A DNA stretch of 39,343 nucleotides from Planctomycetota bacterium (GTDB taxonomy: Bacteria; Planctomycetota; UBA11346), in contig JALHRW010000021.1 in NCBI GenBank assembly GCA_022841245.1, forward strand, positions 1 through 39,343. Reading direction: 5' to 3'. The notes beneath the pieces were generated by a model that was not told where the DNA came from, did no database searches, and saw only the letters and a list, made by a program, of their open reading frames with translations. Shown in pieces: positions 17,778-24,426 of this stretch (position 1 is the stretch's first letter; the number at the start of each line of letters is the position of its first letter). A program made the translations under genes and the position numbers.

Positions 17778-18008
17778 ATGGACCAACCCAGCACCACTGT
17801 CAACGGACGTGTCGTCGATGCCGTGAGCCAGGTCGACGTCGCGGTCGTGGGGCAGTCGCCGGCGATGGCGATGGCCAGCCTCTACCAGAATCTCGCCCAG
17901 GCCTCGGCGCTGGCGGCGCTGAACGCGGTCTACGCCCAGCAGCAGACCAACATCGCCTTCCAGGCCGCCACCGTGCGCGCCGTCCAGACCCTGCTCGGCC
18001 GCGGCTGA
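17778..18008 (+). CDS. R-body protein, RebB family, divergent (copy 4)
   Basis: A 76-residue Reb protein that keeps the family layout but differs from copies 1-3: TTVNGRVVDAVSQVDVAVVG, then SLYQNLAQASALAALNAVYA and QQQTNIAFQAATVRAVQTLL. The conserved NAVYAQQQ-x-N-x-x-x-QAAT block makes the assignment firm. It is the first gene beyond the 17-bp hairpin. No strong ribosome site is seen before the ATG at 17778 (GCGCGGACACCCCC). Its divergence suggests a separate structural role, as with the different Reb subunits of known R-bodies, rather than a spare copy. Confidence 0.88.
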   Translation: MDQPSTTVNGRVVDAVSQVDVAVVGQSPAMAMASLYQNLAQASALAALNAVYAQQQTNIAFQAATVRAVQTLLGRG

Positions 18009-18057
18009 GCTGCCCGGCCAGCGCGCCTCCACACCTCCTCCCAGCGGATGACCAGCC

Positions 18058-18312
18058 ATGACCGATGCGACTCCACCCCCGCCACGTCCGCAGGTAAATC
18101 CGCGGATCGTCGATGCGGTCACCAAGACCGCCCTGTCAGTGATGGGGCAGGCGCGGGCGGAATCGCAGGCGGTGGCCTACGAGTCGCTCGCCCACTCCAT
18201 CGCCTTGGTGATGCACAACGCCGGCGCGACGCAGTTCGCCGCCAAGCAGGTCGAGACGGTCGTCGTCGCCATGGCCTGTCAGAGCATCATGGCGGCGGCC
18301 TCCAAGTCGTGA
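18058..18312 (+). CDS. Reb-like protein (copy 5)
   Basis: An 84-residue protein with a proline-rich start (ATPPPPRPQVNPR) and a Reb-like body: IVDAVTKTALSVMGQARAES, AVAYESLAHSIALVMHNAGA and TQFAAKQVETVVVAMACQSI. The register DAV-x-x ... S-x-A-x-V-x-x-NA matches the other copies, but the hallmark YAQQQ-N is replaced by GATQFAAKQV, so it is a distant member. It sits 49 bp after copy 4 and 46 bp before copy 6, in the same operon. Known R-body systems include one or more divergent Reb proteins needed for assembly; a similar role is inferred here from position and likeness only. Confidence 0.7.
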   Translation: MTDATPPPPRPQVNPRIVDAVTKTALSVMGQARAESQAVAYESLAHSIALVMHNAGATQFAAKQVETVVVAMACQSIMAAASKS

Positions 18313-18358
18313 CCCGCGCTGAGCCGGCCCATCCCATTTCCCACCTCCCGGAGCACCG

Positions 18359-18799
18359 ATGAGCGATCCCGTCCCCGATCCGATCAGCAGCATGGTGGCC
18401 GAGGTCAATGCCGCCGTCACTGGCGTCGTGATCCCGGATCCGGCGTCGGCCCCGGTTGCGATGGCGGCATCCCTCGCCTCGGCCGGGCGCGCTGGCGGCG
18501 GTTCCGGCGGCGATCCCACCCTGCCGGCGCAGCAGGCAGGTGGCCTGGCGGTGCAGTCGGTGGGGCAGTCGATGGCGATCGCGGTCCAGGACGCGGTCGA
18601 CCTGATGCGCAACATCGGCACCATCGAAACCACCGCGATCGGCACCGCCACCGCGAAGTGGATCCAGGAACCCGAGAACGTCTTCTACCCGACCATCATC
18701 GCCAGCAGCACCGCCACCCTGGCGGCGGTCGCCGAGCTGCTCAAGACGATCGGCCAGAACACGGCCACGGTGCTGGCGCAGTACGAAGGCAAGGCATGA
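18359..18799 (+). CDS. Long Reb-like protein (copy 6)
   Basis: This 146-residue protein has a Reb-type first stretch (ISSMVAEVNAAVTGVVIPDP), a Gly/Ala/Ser-rich insert, and then a second Reb-like block, LAVQSVGQSMAIAVQDAVDL followed by MRNIGTIETTAIGTATAKW. The C-terminal ~45 residues (YPTIIASSTATLAAVAELLK and on) form another Ala-rich helix. The ribosome site CCCGGAGCACCG precedes the ATG. Its stop overlaps the next start as ATGA at 18796-18799, so it is translationally linked to the coiled-coil gene. It could be a cap, core or assembly subunit; I cannot decide which. The family link is weaker than for copies 1-4. Confidence 0.65.
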   Translation: MSDPVPDPISSMVAEVNAAVTGVVIPDPASAPVAMAASLASAGRAGGGSGGDPTLPAQQAGGLAVQSVGQSMAIAVQDAVDLMRNIGTIETTAIGTATAKWIQEPENVFYPTIIASSTATLAAVAELLKTIGQNTATVLAQYEGKA

Positions 18800-19092
18800 G
18801 CGGGCCCGAGCAGCCATCGGCCATGCCGCCCGAGGACGCGGTCGCCGCCCAGACCCTGCGCCTGCAGGCCGAGAGCCAGGCCCAGCTCGCCGCCGCCCAG
18901 GCGCTGCTCGAACGCGAGCGCCTGCGCCTGCAGCAGCTCCTCGCCGCCCCGCCGGCGGTGCCGCCGCCGCTGGCCACCGGCCTGGCCGGCGGTCTCGACG
19001 CCATCGAGCGCACGATGCGCACGACCATGGCCTATCTCGATGGTCACCATCGCGGGTCGGCACCGGCGGCGCCGGTGTCGGGTGCGCCATGA
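18796..19092 (+). CDS. Small coiled-coil protein of the R-body operon, unknown function
   Basis: I do not recognise this 98-residue protein. Residues ~12-48 are a strong Ala/Gln/Glu/Leu/Arg heptad-like helix (AQTLRLQAESQAQLAAAQAL, then LERERLRLQQLLA). A proline-rich break (PPAVPPPLA) follows, then a second short helix with DAIERTMRTTMAYLDGHHRG. No signal peptide or cysteines are seen. It begins by ATGA overlap with the Reb-like gene upstream and ends by ATGA overlap with the next gene, so the three products are probably made in fixed ratio. A scaffold or adaptor role is inferred from the coiled coil and coupling alone. Confidence 0.75.
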   Translation: MSGPEQPSAMPPEDAVAAQTLRLQAESQAQLAAAQALLERERLRLQQLLAAPPAVPPPLATGLAGGLDAIERTMRTTMAYLDGHHRGSAPAAPVSGAP

Positions 19093-19394
19093 GCCAGCAC
19101 CACGCCGTGGGCGATGCCGGGGGCGGCCACGAGAAGGGTGTCGAGCAGGATCTGTCGATCCTGCGTTTCGCCTACAAGGAGGGCCGGGTCAACTGGGAGC
19201 TGCGCAGCGACACCATCCAGCACGGGTCGCCCAAGGTGACCCTGGTCGTCAACCTGGCGGTCAACGGCATCGGCGAGATCCAGCAGACATTCCCGCTCAG
19301 CCATGACAACCAGTTCCAGGTGGTGATGTGGCTGGCACGCCAGCTCGGGGTCGAGCTGCCCAGCATCCCGCCCGTCGGCCGCCGCAGCCACTGA
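19089..19394 (+). CDS. Hypothetical protein of the R-body operon
   Basis: A 101-residue protein that I cannot assign to a family. After a Gly/His-rich N-terminus (SQHHAVGDAGGGHEKG) the body alternates strand-like segments: DLSILRFAYKEGRVNWELRS, KVTLVVNLAVNGIGEIQQTF, then a helix QFQVVMWLARQLGVELPSIP. It looks like a small alpha/beta or beta-sandwich protein, without catalytic-looking residues or membrane segments. Its ATG overlaps the stop of the coiled-coil gene (ATGA), and the next gene follows after 13 bp. The tight packing says it works with the Reb and coiled-coil proteins, but the sequence gives no mechanism. Confidence 0.75.
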   Translation: MSQHHAVGDAGGGHEKGVEQDLSILRFAYKEGRVNWELRSDTIQHGSPKVTLVVNLAVNGIGEIQQTFPLSHDNQFQVVMWLARQLGVELPSIPPVGRRSH

Positions 19395-19407
19395 TCGGAC
19401 ACCCGCC

Positions 19408-19809
19408 ATGACCGCCCCCGCCGAGCACGAGCAGCCGTTGCGCCATCCCCTGATGCAGGGCATCGGCTACGAGCTGAGCCTCCCCGATCCCAATCCCGAG
19501 GTCGCCGGCGCCGCCATCGCCAAGGCGCGCTGGGGGTTCTGCTACGATGTCGCCAATCCCCGTCTGCGGGTGGTGGTCACCGCCATCCTCGCGCCGGTGC
19601 CGCCGCCGCCCCCGCCGCCCGGGGCGCCCGCTCCGCCGCCACCCGCCTCCGCCGCCATGGTCGACCTCGAGGCGATCGCCTCGGACGAGGATCTCGACGC
19701 GATCATCGCCTGGCTGGGCTCATTCAAGGCGGCGATGATGACCGCGCGCACGCGGCAGCAGAAGAAGGAGCAGCAGAAGGACGTCGAGAAGCGGTTGCTC
19801 CGGACCTGA
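19408..19809 (+). CDS. Hypothetical protein with proline-rich linker, R-body operon
   Basis: This 133-residue protein of unknown family has three parts: an N-terminal domain (~1-62) with MQGIGYELSLPDPNPEVAGA and RLRVVVTAILAP; a proline-rich linker at ~63-82 made of proline and alanine repeats; and a charged helical tail (DEDLDAIIAWLGSFKAAM, then RQQKKEQQKDVEKRLLRT). The opening GIGYELSLPDP is faintly like the starts of the two nitrilase-fold proteins downstream (CVGYELYTGP and FIAYEIYTAP), so it may dock with or mimic them; this is a weak resemblance. The tail could bind nucleic acid or a partner helix. It lies 13 bp after the previous gene and 56 bp before the first nitrilase gene. Confidence 0.7.
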   Translation: MTAPAEHEQPLRHPLMQGIGYELSLPDPNPEVAGAAIAKARWGFCYDVANPRLRVVVTAILAPVPPPPPPPGAPAPPPPASAAMVDLEAIASDEDLDAIIAWLGSFKAAMMTARTRQQKKEQQKDVEKRLLRT

Positions 19810-19865
19810 TCACAACGTCCGGGCTGCCGCGACGGCCGTCCGGTGACCACCCAGGAACACACGGC

Positions 19866-20906
19866 ATGTACCAGAAGATCCAATGCGTCGGCTACGAGCT
19901 CTATACCGGACCGCGGTTCATCAACCGGAGCCGGAAGGACTACCCGGGCATCCTCAGCGAATTCGATGACATCGCCCAGCGCCTGGCCTGGATCGGCCAG
20001 GTCGTCGATGTGGCGCAGAAGGCGGTGCCCGGGAAGAACAAGACCTCGGACGGGACCATCCTGCGCATCTGCATGATGCCGGAGTTCCTCATGCGCGGGG
20101 CGATGGGCGCCTACGACATGCGCACCATCGACGCCGGGATCAGGCAGCTCCAGACTCTGGTCGGCGATGCCCGCTATGCCGACTGGCTGTTCGTCTTCGG
20201 CACCCTGGTCGGGCGCTCGCACCCCACCGAGGACGGCCTCGACGGCGGCCGCATCATCGACCGCGAAGGGCCGGTCGAGACCTACAACATCTGCCCGGTG
20301 GTGCGCGGCGGCTGGAACGCCGATGGCACCGACGATCCGCGGGCGCGGGTCGCGGCCACCAGCGTGGTGATGAAGGAGCACCTCTCGGGGATCGATTTCA
20401 TCCGCACCACCGAGAACGACGGGGCGTGGGCGCGGGTCGACTACCTGCCACCGGTCCGCGGCGGCGGCGCCGGGCGCGAACGCCAGCGCTGGGGCGACGA
20501 CGGTGCCGCCAATTTCACCATCCAGTCGGTGACCTTCGGCCTCGAGATCTGCCTCGACCATGCCCAGGGCCGGCTCAAGGACTCGCCCCCGCGGACCGGC
20601 GAGCCGTTGGTGCAGGTCCAGCTCATCCCCTCGTGCGGCATGTCGATCCAGACCGACGCGGTGGTGGCGATGGCCGGCGGTTGGGTGTTCAACGTCGATG
20701 GCTTCCTCTCCCGCCACACCGTCCTCCGCGAGATCGCGGTGGCGCCGACCCTGGCCGCCCCGGATGCGGTGCTGAAGCCGCCGTTGGCCGGGCGCGCCAT
20801 CGACCTGCCCGATCCGCCGCCCGGTTTCGACCAGCTCTACGCCGACGGACCGGGGCGGCTGACCGTCTACGATCCTGTCGATCTCCCCCTCGCCGCCAAC
20901 GCCTGA
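19866..20906 (+). CDS. Nitrilase-superfamily (carbon-nitrogen hydrolase) protein, copy A
   Basis: This 346-residue protein keeps the Glu-Lys-Cys triad of nitrilases and amidases: Glu73 in CMMPEFLMRG, Lys170 in VVMKEHLSG and Cys229 in FGLEICLDHA. The typical YN segment before the lysine is also present (ETYNICPVVRGGW). Cys and Lys are about 59 residues apart, more than the roughly 35 of most nitrilases, so there is an insertion between them. The N-terminus KIQCVGYELYTGP replaces the usual strand. AGGAACACACGGC precedes the ATG. It is followed after 8 bp by a paralogue. Family members cleave nitriles, amides or N-acyl groups; its substrate is unknown, and I know of no nitrilase in the classic Reb clusters. 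Confidence 0.85.
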   Translation: MYQKIQCVGYELYTGPRFINRSRKDYPGILSEFDDIAQRLAWIGQVVDVAQKAVPGKNKTSDGTILRICMMPEFLMRGAMGAYDMRTIDAGIRQLQTLVGDARYADWLFVFGTLVGRSHPTEDGLDGGRIIDREGPVETYNICPVVRGGWNADGTDDPRARVAATSVVMKEHLSGIDFIRTTENDGAWARVDYLPPVRGGGAGRERQRWGDDGAANFTIQSVTFGLEICLDHAQGRLKDSPPRTGEPLVQVQLIPSCGMSIQTDAVVAMAGGWVFNVDGFLSRHTVLREIAVAPTLAAPDAVLKPPLAGRAIDLPDPPPGFDQLYADGPGRLTVYDPVDLPLAANA

Positions 20907-20914
20907 GGCCGAAC

Positions 20915-22078
20915 ATGCCCACCTACAGCAAGATCCAGTTCATCGCCTACGAGATCTACACCGCGCCATACTTCGCGCCGGATGGCGGCAAGGTTTACCT
21001 CGGACTCGACAACGACTACGACGACATCTCCGCCCGGCTGCGCTGGACCTACGAGGTCCTCACCCAGGCGGCGGCGAAGGCCGACCGCTCGTCCGATACC
21101 CTCAAGCTGTTCATGATGCCGGAGTTCTTCTTCCGGGGGGCCAATGGCGCCTATGACATGGACATCGTCGACCGCCTGATCGGCGGGCTGCAGCACCTGG
21201 TGCGCGGCGCTGATTGGCGCGACTGGCTGTGCGTCTTCGGCACCTGCATCGGCCGCTCGTCGCCGACCGACGATGCCGCGACCATCGCCCGCGGCGACGA
21301 CCCGGCCGATGTCGATCCGGCGATCGGGACCGCCCTCGACCCCGACGGCGCCGACGAGGCCTACAACATCGCCCTGGTCCAGAAGGGGGGCTGGGCTCCG
21401 GATAGCAACATGCTCAGCCCGGCGCAGATGAACGCGGCACTCGAAGGCACCTGCTTCATCACCATGAAGGAGTTCATGTCCGACAAGGATTTCATCATGG
21501 TGGCCGATCTCGCCGGCGATACCGGCATCGTCTGGGAGCGCATCGTCCATCTCGACCGTGCCGGCGCCCCGTCCGACGAGGAGGTGATCCCGGGGCGCGA
21601 GGAGCGCGTCGTCGGGTACGATGGCGCCGGGCTCTTCGCCATCGACGGCATCGAATTTGGCCTCGAGATCTGCCTTGACCACGCCCTCTCGCGGCTGAAG
21701 AACTCGCCGCGGCCCGCCGGCGCGCCGCCGATCCAGGTGCAGCTGGTGCCGTCGTGCGGCATGTCGCTCAAGCGCAAGGCGATGGTGACGATGGTCGATG
21801 GCCTGGGCTTCAACGTCGATGGGGTATGGAACGAAGCGGCCGGCGATTACGGCGCCGACAGCCAGCTCGCCCGGGTGGTGCAGGCCTCGTCGATCGTACA
21901 ACCGAACGCCGTGCTCGGCCCACTCATCCCGCCGACGTCGCGGGTGCCGCTGGCCAACGCGCCGGCCGACTTCGCCAGGCTGTTCGCCCGTGGTCCCGGC
22001 GTGCTGGGGATCTACGCCCCGCAGCCGATCCCCGGGGTCGAGGTCGGCTGCTGCAAGCCGGCGGGCCGGGGGCGCTAG
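20915..22078 (+). CDS. Nitrilase-superfamily (carbon-nitrogen hydrolase) protein, copy B
   Basis: This 387-residue paralogue of the preceding gene starts at the ATG at 20915 with TGAGGCCGAAC in front, the TGA being the stop of copy A. The triad is intact: Glu70 (FMMPEFFFRG), Lys185 (FITMKEFMSD) and Cys253 (FGLEICLDHA). The Lys-Cys gap is 68 residues, wider still than in copy A. The segment VQLVPSCGMSLKRKAMV is shared with copy A (VQLIPSCGMSIQTDAVV) and carries a second conserved cysteine. The protein ends in a Cys-Cys-Lys-Pro tail. It is the last gene of the predicted R-body operon. A pair of diverged but intact copies suggests a heteromer or two substrates; neither is shown. Confidence 0.85.
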   Translation: MPTYSKIQFIAYEIYTAPYFAPDGGKVYLGLDNDYDDISARLRWTYEVLTQAAAKADRSSDTLKLFMMPEFFFRGANGAYDMDIVDRLIGGLQHLVRGADWRDWLCVFGTCIGRSSPTDDAATIARGDDPADVDPAIGTALDPDGADEAYNIALVQKGGWAPDSNMLSPAQMNAALEGTCFITMKEFMSDKDFIMVADLAGDTGIVWERIVHLDRAGAPSDEEVIPGREERVVGYDGAGLFAIDGIEFGLEICLDHALSRLKNSPRPAGAPPIQVQLVPSCGMSLKRKAMVTMVDGLGFNVDGVWNEAAGDYGADSQLARVVQASSIVQPNAVLGPLIPPTSRVPLANAPADFARLFARGPGVLGIYAPQPIPGVEVGCCKPAGRGR

Positions 22079-22221
22079 GCGTCAGATACGGTCGCGAAAC
22101 CTACCGATCAAGACATCGGGCGGTGATGACCGGGCTTCCGAGGATGAGAGATGCCAAGGCGAATAACCGAATACTGTCCGTCGGCCGGTTTCGATCGATG
22201 GTGTCCGCTGGATGGAAGCAC

Positions 22222-22248
22222 AAAACCCTCGGCTTTCACCGAGGGTTT
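22222..22248. terminator. Bidirectional terminator between the R-body operon and tRNA-Arg
   Basis: AAACCCTCGG (22223-22232) and CCGAGGGTTT (22239-22248) form a 10-bp stem around a six-base loop. Read on the reverse strand, the stem ends in TTTT immediately after the tRNA, a good intrinsic terminator; on the forward strand it ends in TTTCT. It lies about 150 bp after the last R-body gene and just beyond the tRNA 3' end, and so can stop both. Confidence 0.85.
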
Positions 22249-22253
22249 CTCAT

Positions 22254-22330
<77 letters not shown>

Positions 22331-22378
22331 AGCGTTGGGCGGATCATGGGTCGCCTTCGGGATTGGCAAGTTGGCAAG

Positions 22379-23203
22379 TCACCCCCGGCGGAAGCGCTCT
22401 GGGGTCAGGCCGGTACGCTCGCGGAAGGCGCGGGCGAAGTAGCCCGGGTCGGCGAAGCCGCAGTCGCGGGCGATGGCCGAGACCGGCGCCTCGGTGGTGT
22501 GCAGCAGCGACATGGCGCGGCCGAGGCGGATCGACTGCAGGAACGGTTTCGGCGCCACGCCGACCAGGCGGGTGAAGCGGCGGGTCAGCACGCTGCGGTC
22601 CTCGCCGATCTCGTCGGCAAGCCGCGAGACCGAGAGCTCGGGATCGGCGGAGCGCTCGATCAGCTGCCGACGCAGGCGCTCGACCACGAGGTCCTCGCCG
22701 CTGGCGCCGTGGCCGCCGGCGGCAGCGGTGGATAGCAACTCCCAGGCGAGAGCAGCGGCGGCGCGCTCGGCGGTCTGCCCGGGGTCTGCAATCAGGTTGG
22801 CGAGGCGCTCGAACAGGCGCTCGGGTGGCGGGCCGGCCTGCTTCGGCCAGGGCGGATGCAGGCCGAACGCCGCTACCGACTCGTCGGCGAGGGGGCCGTC
22901 GACGGTGAACCACCAGTACGCAGTGCCGGGGGCGAGCGCGTGCAGCCGGTGCCAGGCGTTGGCCGGATAGACGAATATCTCGCCTGCCGTGATGGCCACT
23001 TCGCCGTCATCGGTGGTGAAGCCGGTGCGGCCGCTGAGCCCCCAATAGAGCTGCACGAAGCCGCGTGGCCGGATCTCCTCGATGCGGCCCGCATCAGCAT
23101 AGCGGTAGCGGCCGAGCGAACGCAGGCTGAACGGCAGCGCCAGCGTGGGTTTGGGCGATGGGCGGAACCGGCTCCAGCGATCCATCACGGAAGTCGCATC
23201 CAT
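22379..23203 (-). CDS. AraC-family transcriptional regulator
   Basis: This 274-residue regulator has an N-terminal cupin-like ligand domain (~20-115; FVQLYWGLSGRTGF, GEIFVYPANAWHRLHALAPG) and a C-terminal pair of AraC helix-turn-helices. The second carries the signature IARDCGFADPGYFARAFRER followed by TGLTPERFR. The order is that of regulators answering to a small sugar-like ligand. It is divergent from a TIM-barrel sugar isomerase/epimerase, with a 74-bp gap that should hold both promoters; the isomerase is its probable target. The ATG at 23203 is followed by DATSVMD, and a second ATG six codons in is possible. No ligand can be named. Confidence 0.9.
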   Translation of the reverse strand: MDATSVMDRWSRFRPSPKPTLALPFSLRSLGRYRYADAGRIEEIRPRGFVQLYWGLSGRTGFTTDDGEVAITAGEIFVYPANAWHRLHALAPGTAYWWFTVDGPLADESVAAFGLHPPWPKQAGPPPERLFERLANLIADPGQTAERAAAALAWELLSTAAAGGHGASGEDLVVERLRRQLIERSADPELSVSRLADEIGEDRSVLTRRFTRLVGVAPKPFLQSIRLGRAMSLLHTTEAPVSAIARDCGFADPGYFARAFRERTGLTPERFRRG

Positions 23204-23277
23204 GGAACGGAATTATGTTAACCCGCTGGGGATGGGAAGGTTATAGTTCCGGCAGATCCGTCACGGAGATCGACATC

Positions 23278-24081
23278 ATGCATCTGGGCCTCTGCACCTC
23301 CGCCAGCGCCAATGCCGGGCTCATCGCCGGCTCGACCCTCGACTACGTCGAGGAGAACGTGCAGGGCTTCCTGCTGCCGCGCGATTCCGATGCCGCCGCC
23401 TGGGCGCGCCGCCTGGCCGAGGCCAAGGCTTGCGGCAAGCCGATCCGCGCCGCCAACTGCTTCCTGCCCGGCGACCTGCCCTGCGTCGGCCCGGCCGTCG
23501 ACCGCGCGGCGATCCGCGCTTGGGCGACCATCGCCTTCGCACGCGCGAAGCAGGCCGGCATCACCACCATCGTCTTCGGCAGCGGCGGCTCGCGCCGGAT
23601 CCCCGACGGCTTCGACCGCGCCCGGGCCCGCGCACAGTTCGTCGACCTGCTGAAGGAACTCGGTCCGCTGGCCGCAGCGCAGAGCGTCACCTTGGTGGTC
23701 GAGCCGCTCAACACCGGCGAATGCAACTTCATCACCTCGGTCGACGAGGGGGCCGCCATCGTGCGCGACGCCGCCACGCCAGGAGTCCGCCTGCTCGCCG
23801 ACATCTACCACATGCTGCGCGATGGCGAGGGGCCGGCCTCGATCACCCGGGCTGGCGGCCTGCTGGCGCATGTCCACATCGCCGAGCGCGAGAAGCGCAC
23901 CGCGCCAGGCGTCGCCGGCGACGATTTCGCGCCCTACCTCCGGGCGCTCGCCGGCATCGGCTACGACGGCAACCTGTCGATCGAGAGCGGTTGGCAGGAC
24001 CTGGCCGTGCAGCTGCCGGCGGCCCTCGCCGAACTGCGCCGCCAGCTCGGCCTCGCCCGCCAGGCGGCAGTGGCCGGTTGA
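23278..24081 (+). CDS. Sugar phosphate isomerase/epimerase-like TIM-barrel protein
   Basis: This 267-residue protein belongs to the xylose-isomerase-like/AP-endonuclease-2 TIM-barrel group. The ATG at 23278 has CACGGAGATCG in front; the frame is open 40 codons upstream but runs into the divergent AraC start. Likely metal ligands are Glu in VVEPLNTGECN, Asp in LLADIYHML, His in LAHVHIAERE and Glu in LSIESGW, the usual four-position set. No signal peptide is seen. Next to an AraC regulator, it is probably part of a carbohydrate-breakdown switch, acting as isomerase, epimerase or hydroxypyruvate isomerase-like enzyme. The exact sugar cannot be told. Confidence 0.87.
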   Translation: MHLGLCTSASANAGLIAGSTLDYVEENVQGFLLPRDSDAAAWARRLAEAKACGKPIRAANCFLPGDLPCVGPAVDRAAIRAWATIAFARAKQAGITTIVFGSGGSRRIPDGFDRARARAQFVDLLKELGPLAAAQSVTLVVEPLNTGECNFITSVDEGAAIVRDAATPGVRLLADIYHMLRDGEGPASITRAGGLLAHVHIAEREKRTAPGVAGDDFAPYLRALAGIGYDGNLSIESGWQDLAVQLPAALAELRRQLGLARQAAVAG

Positions 24082-24111
24082 TCCGCCCGGGCCGGCGGCA
24101 GTCTCGCCGCC

Positions 24112-24420
24112 ATGCCCGACCCGTACGCCAGACCCGAGCAGGACAGCAGCGTGCTGACCGAGCACGGCTGGAAGGTCATGCTGCTCAATGACGATGTGAC
24201 TCCGTTCGACATCGTCATCCTCGGCCTGCAGAAGGTCTGCGGCCTGTCCGAGGAGGTGGCCGAGATGATCGCCATCGAGGCGCACAACGAGGGCAGCGCG
24301 GCGGCGCGCCGGGGCCTGTCCCAGGAGGATGCCGAACTCCTCTGCGTGAAGCTCAAGGCCTGCACGCGCATCCCGCGCATCTGCCCTGGGGTCGGCTGCA
24401 CCGCCGAGCGCGACGACTGA
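24112..24420 (+). CDS. clpS: ClpS-like ATP-dependent Clp protease adaptor
   Basis: This 102-residue protein has the ClpS core: WKVMLLNDDVTPFDIVILGL, then AEMIAIEAHNEGSAAARRGL and SQEDAELLCVKLKAC. The NDD-x-TP segment and the histidine in AHNEG are the N-degron pocket landmarks; ClpS presents proteins with destabilising N-termini to ClpAP. The C-terminal tail (RIPRICPGVGCTAERDD) has two cysteines not typical of ClpS. It lies 30 bp after the sugar isomerase on the same strand and may be co-transcribed. clpA, normally the neighbour of clpS, is absent here, so this is a stand-alone copy or a paralogue. The fold is firm; the pocket specificity is not known. Confidence 0.85.
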   Translation: MPDPYARPEQDSSVLTEHGWKVMLLNDDVTPFDIVILGLQKVCGLSEEVAEMIAIEAHNEGSAAARRGLSQEDAELLCVKLKACTRIPRICPGVGCTAERDD

Positions 24421-24426
24421 ACGCGG

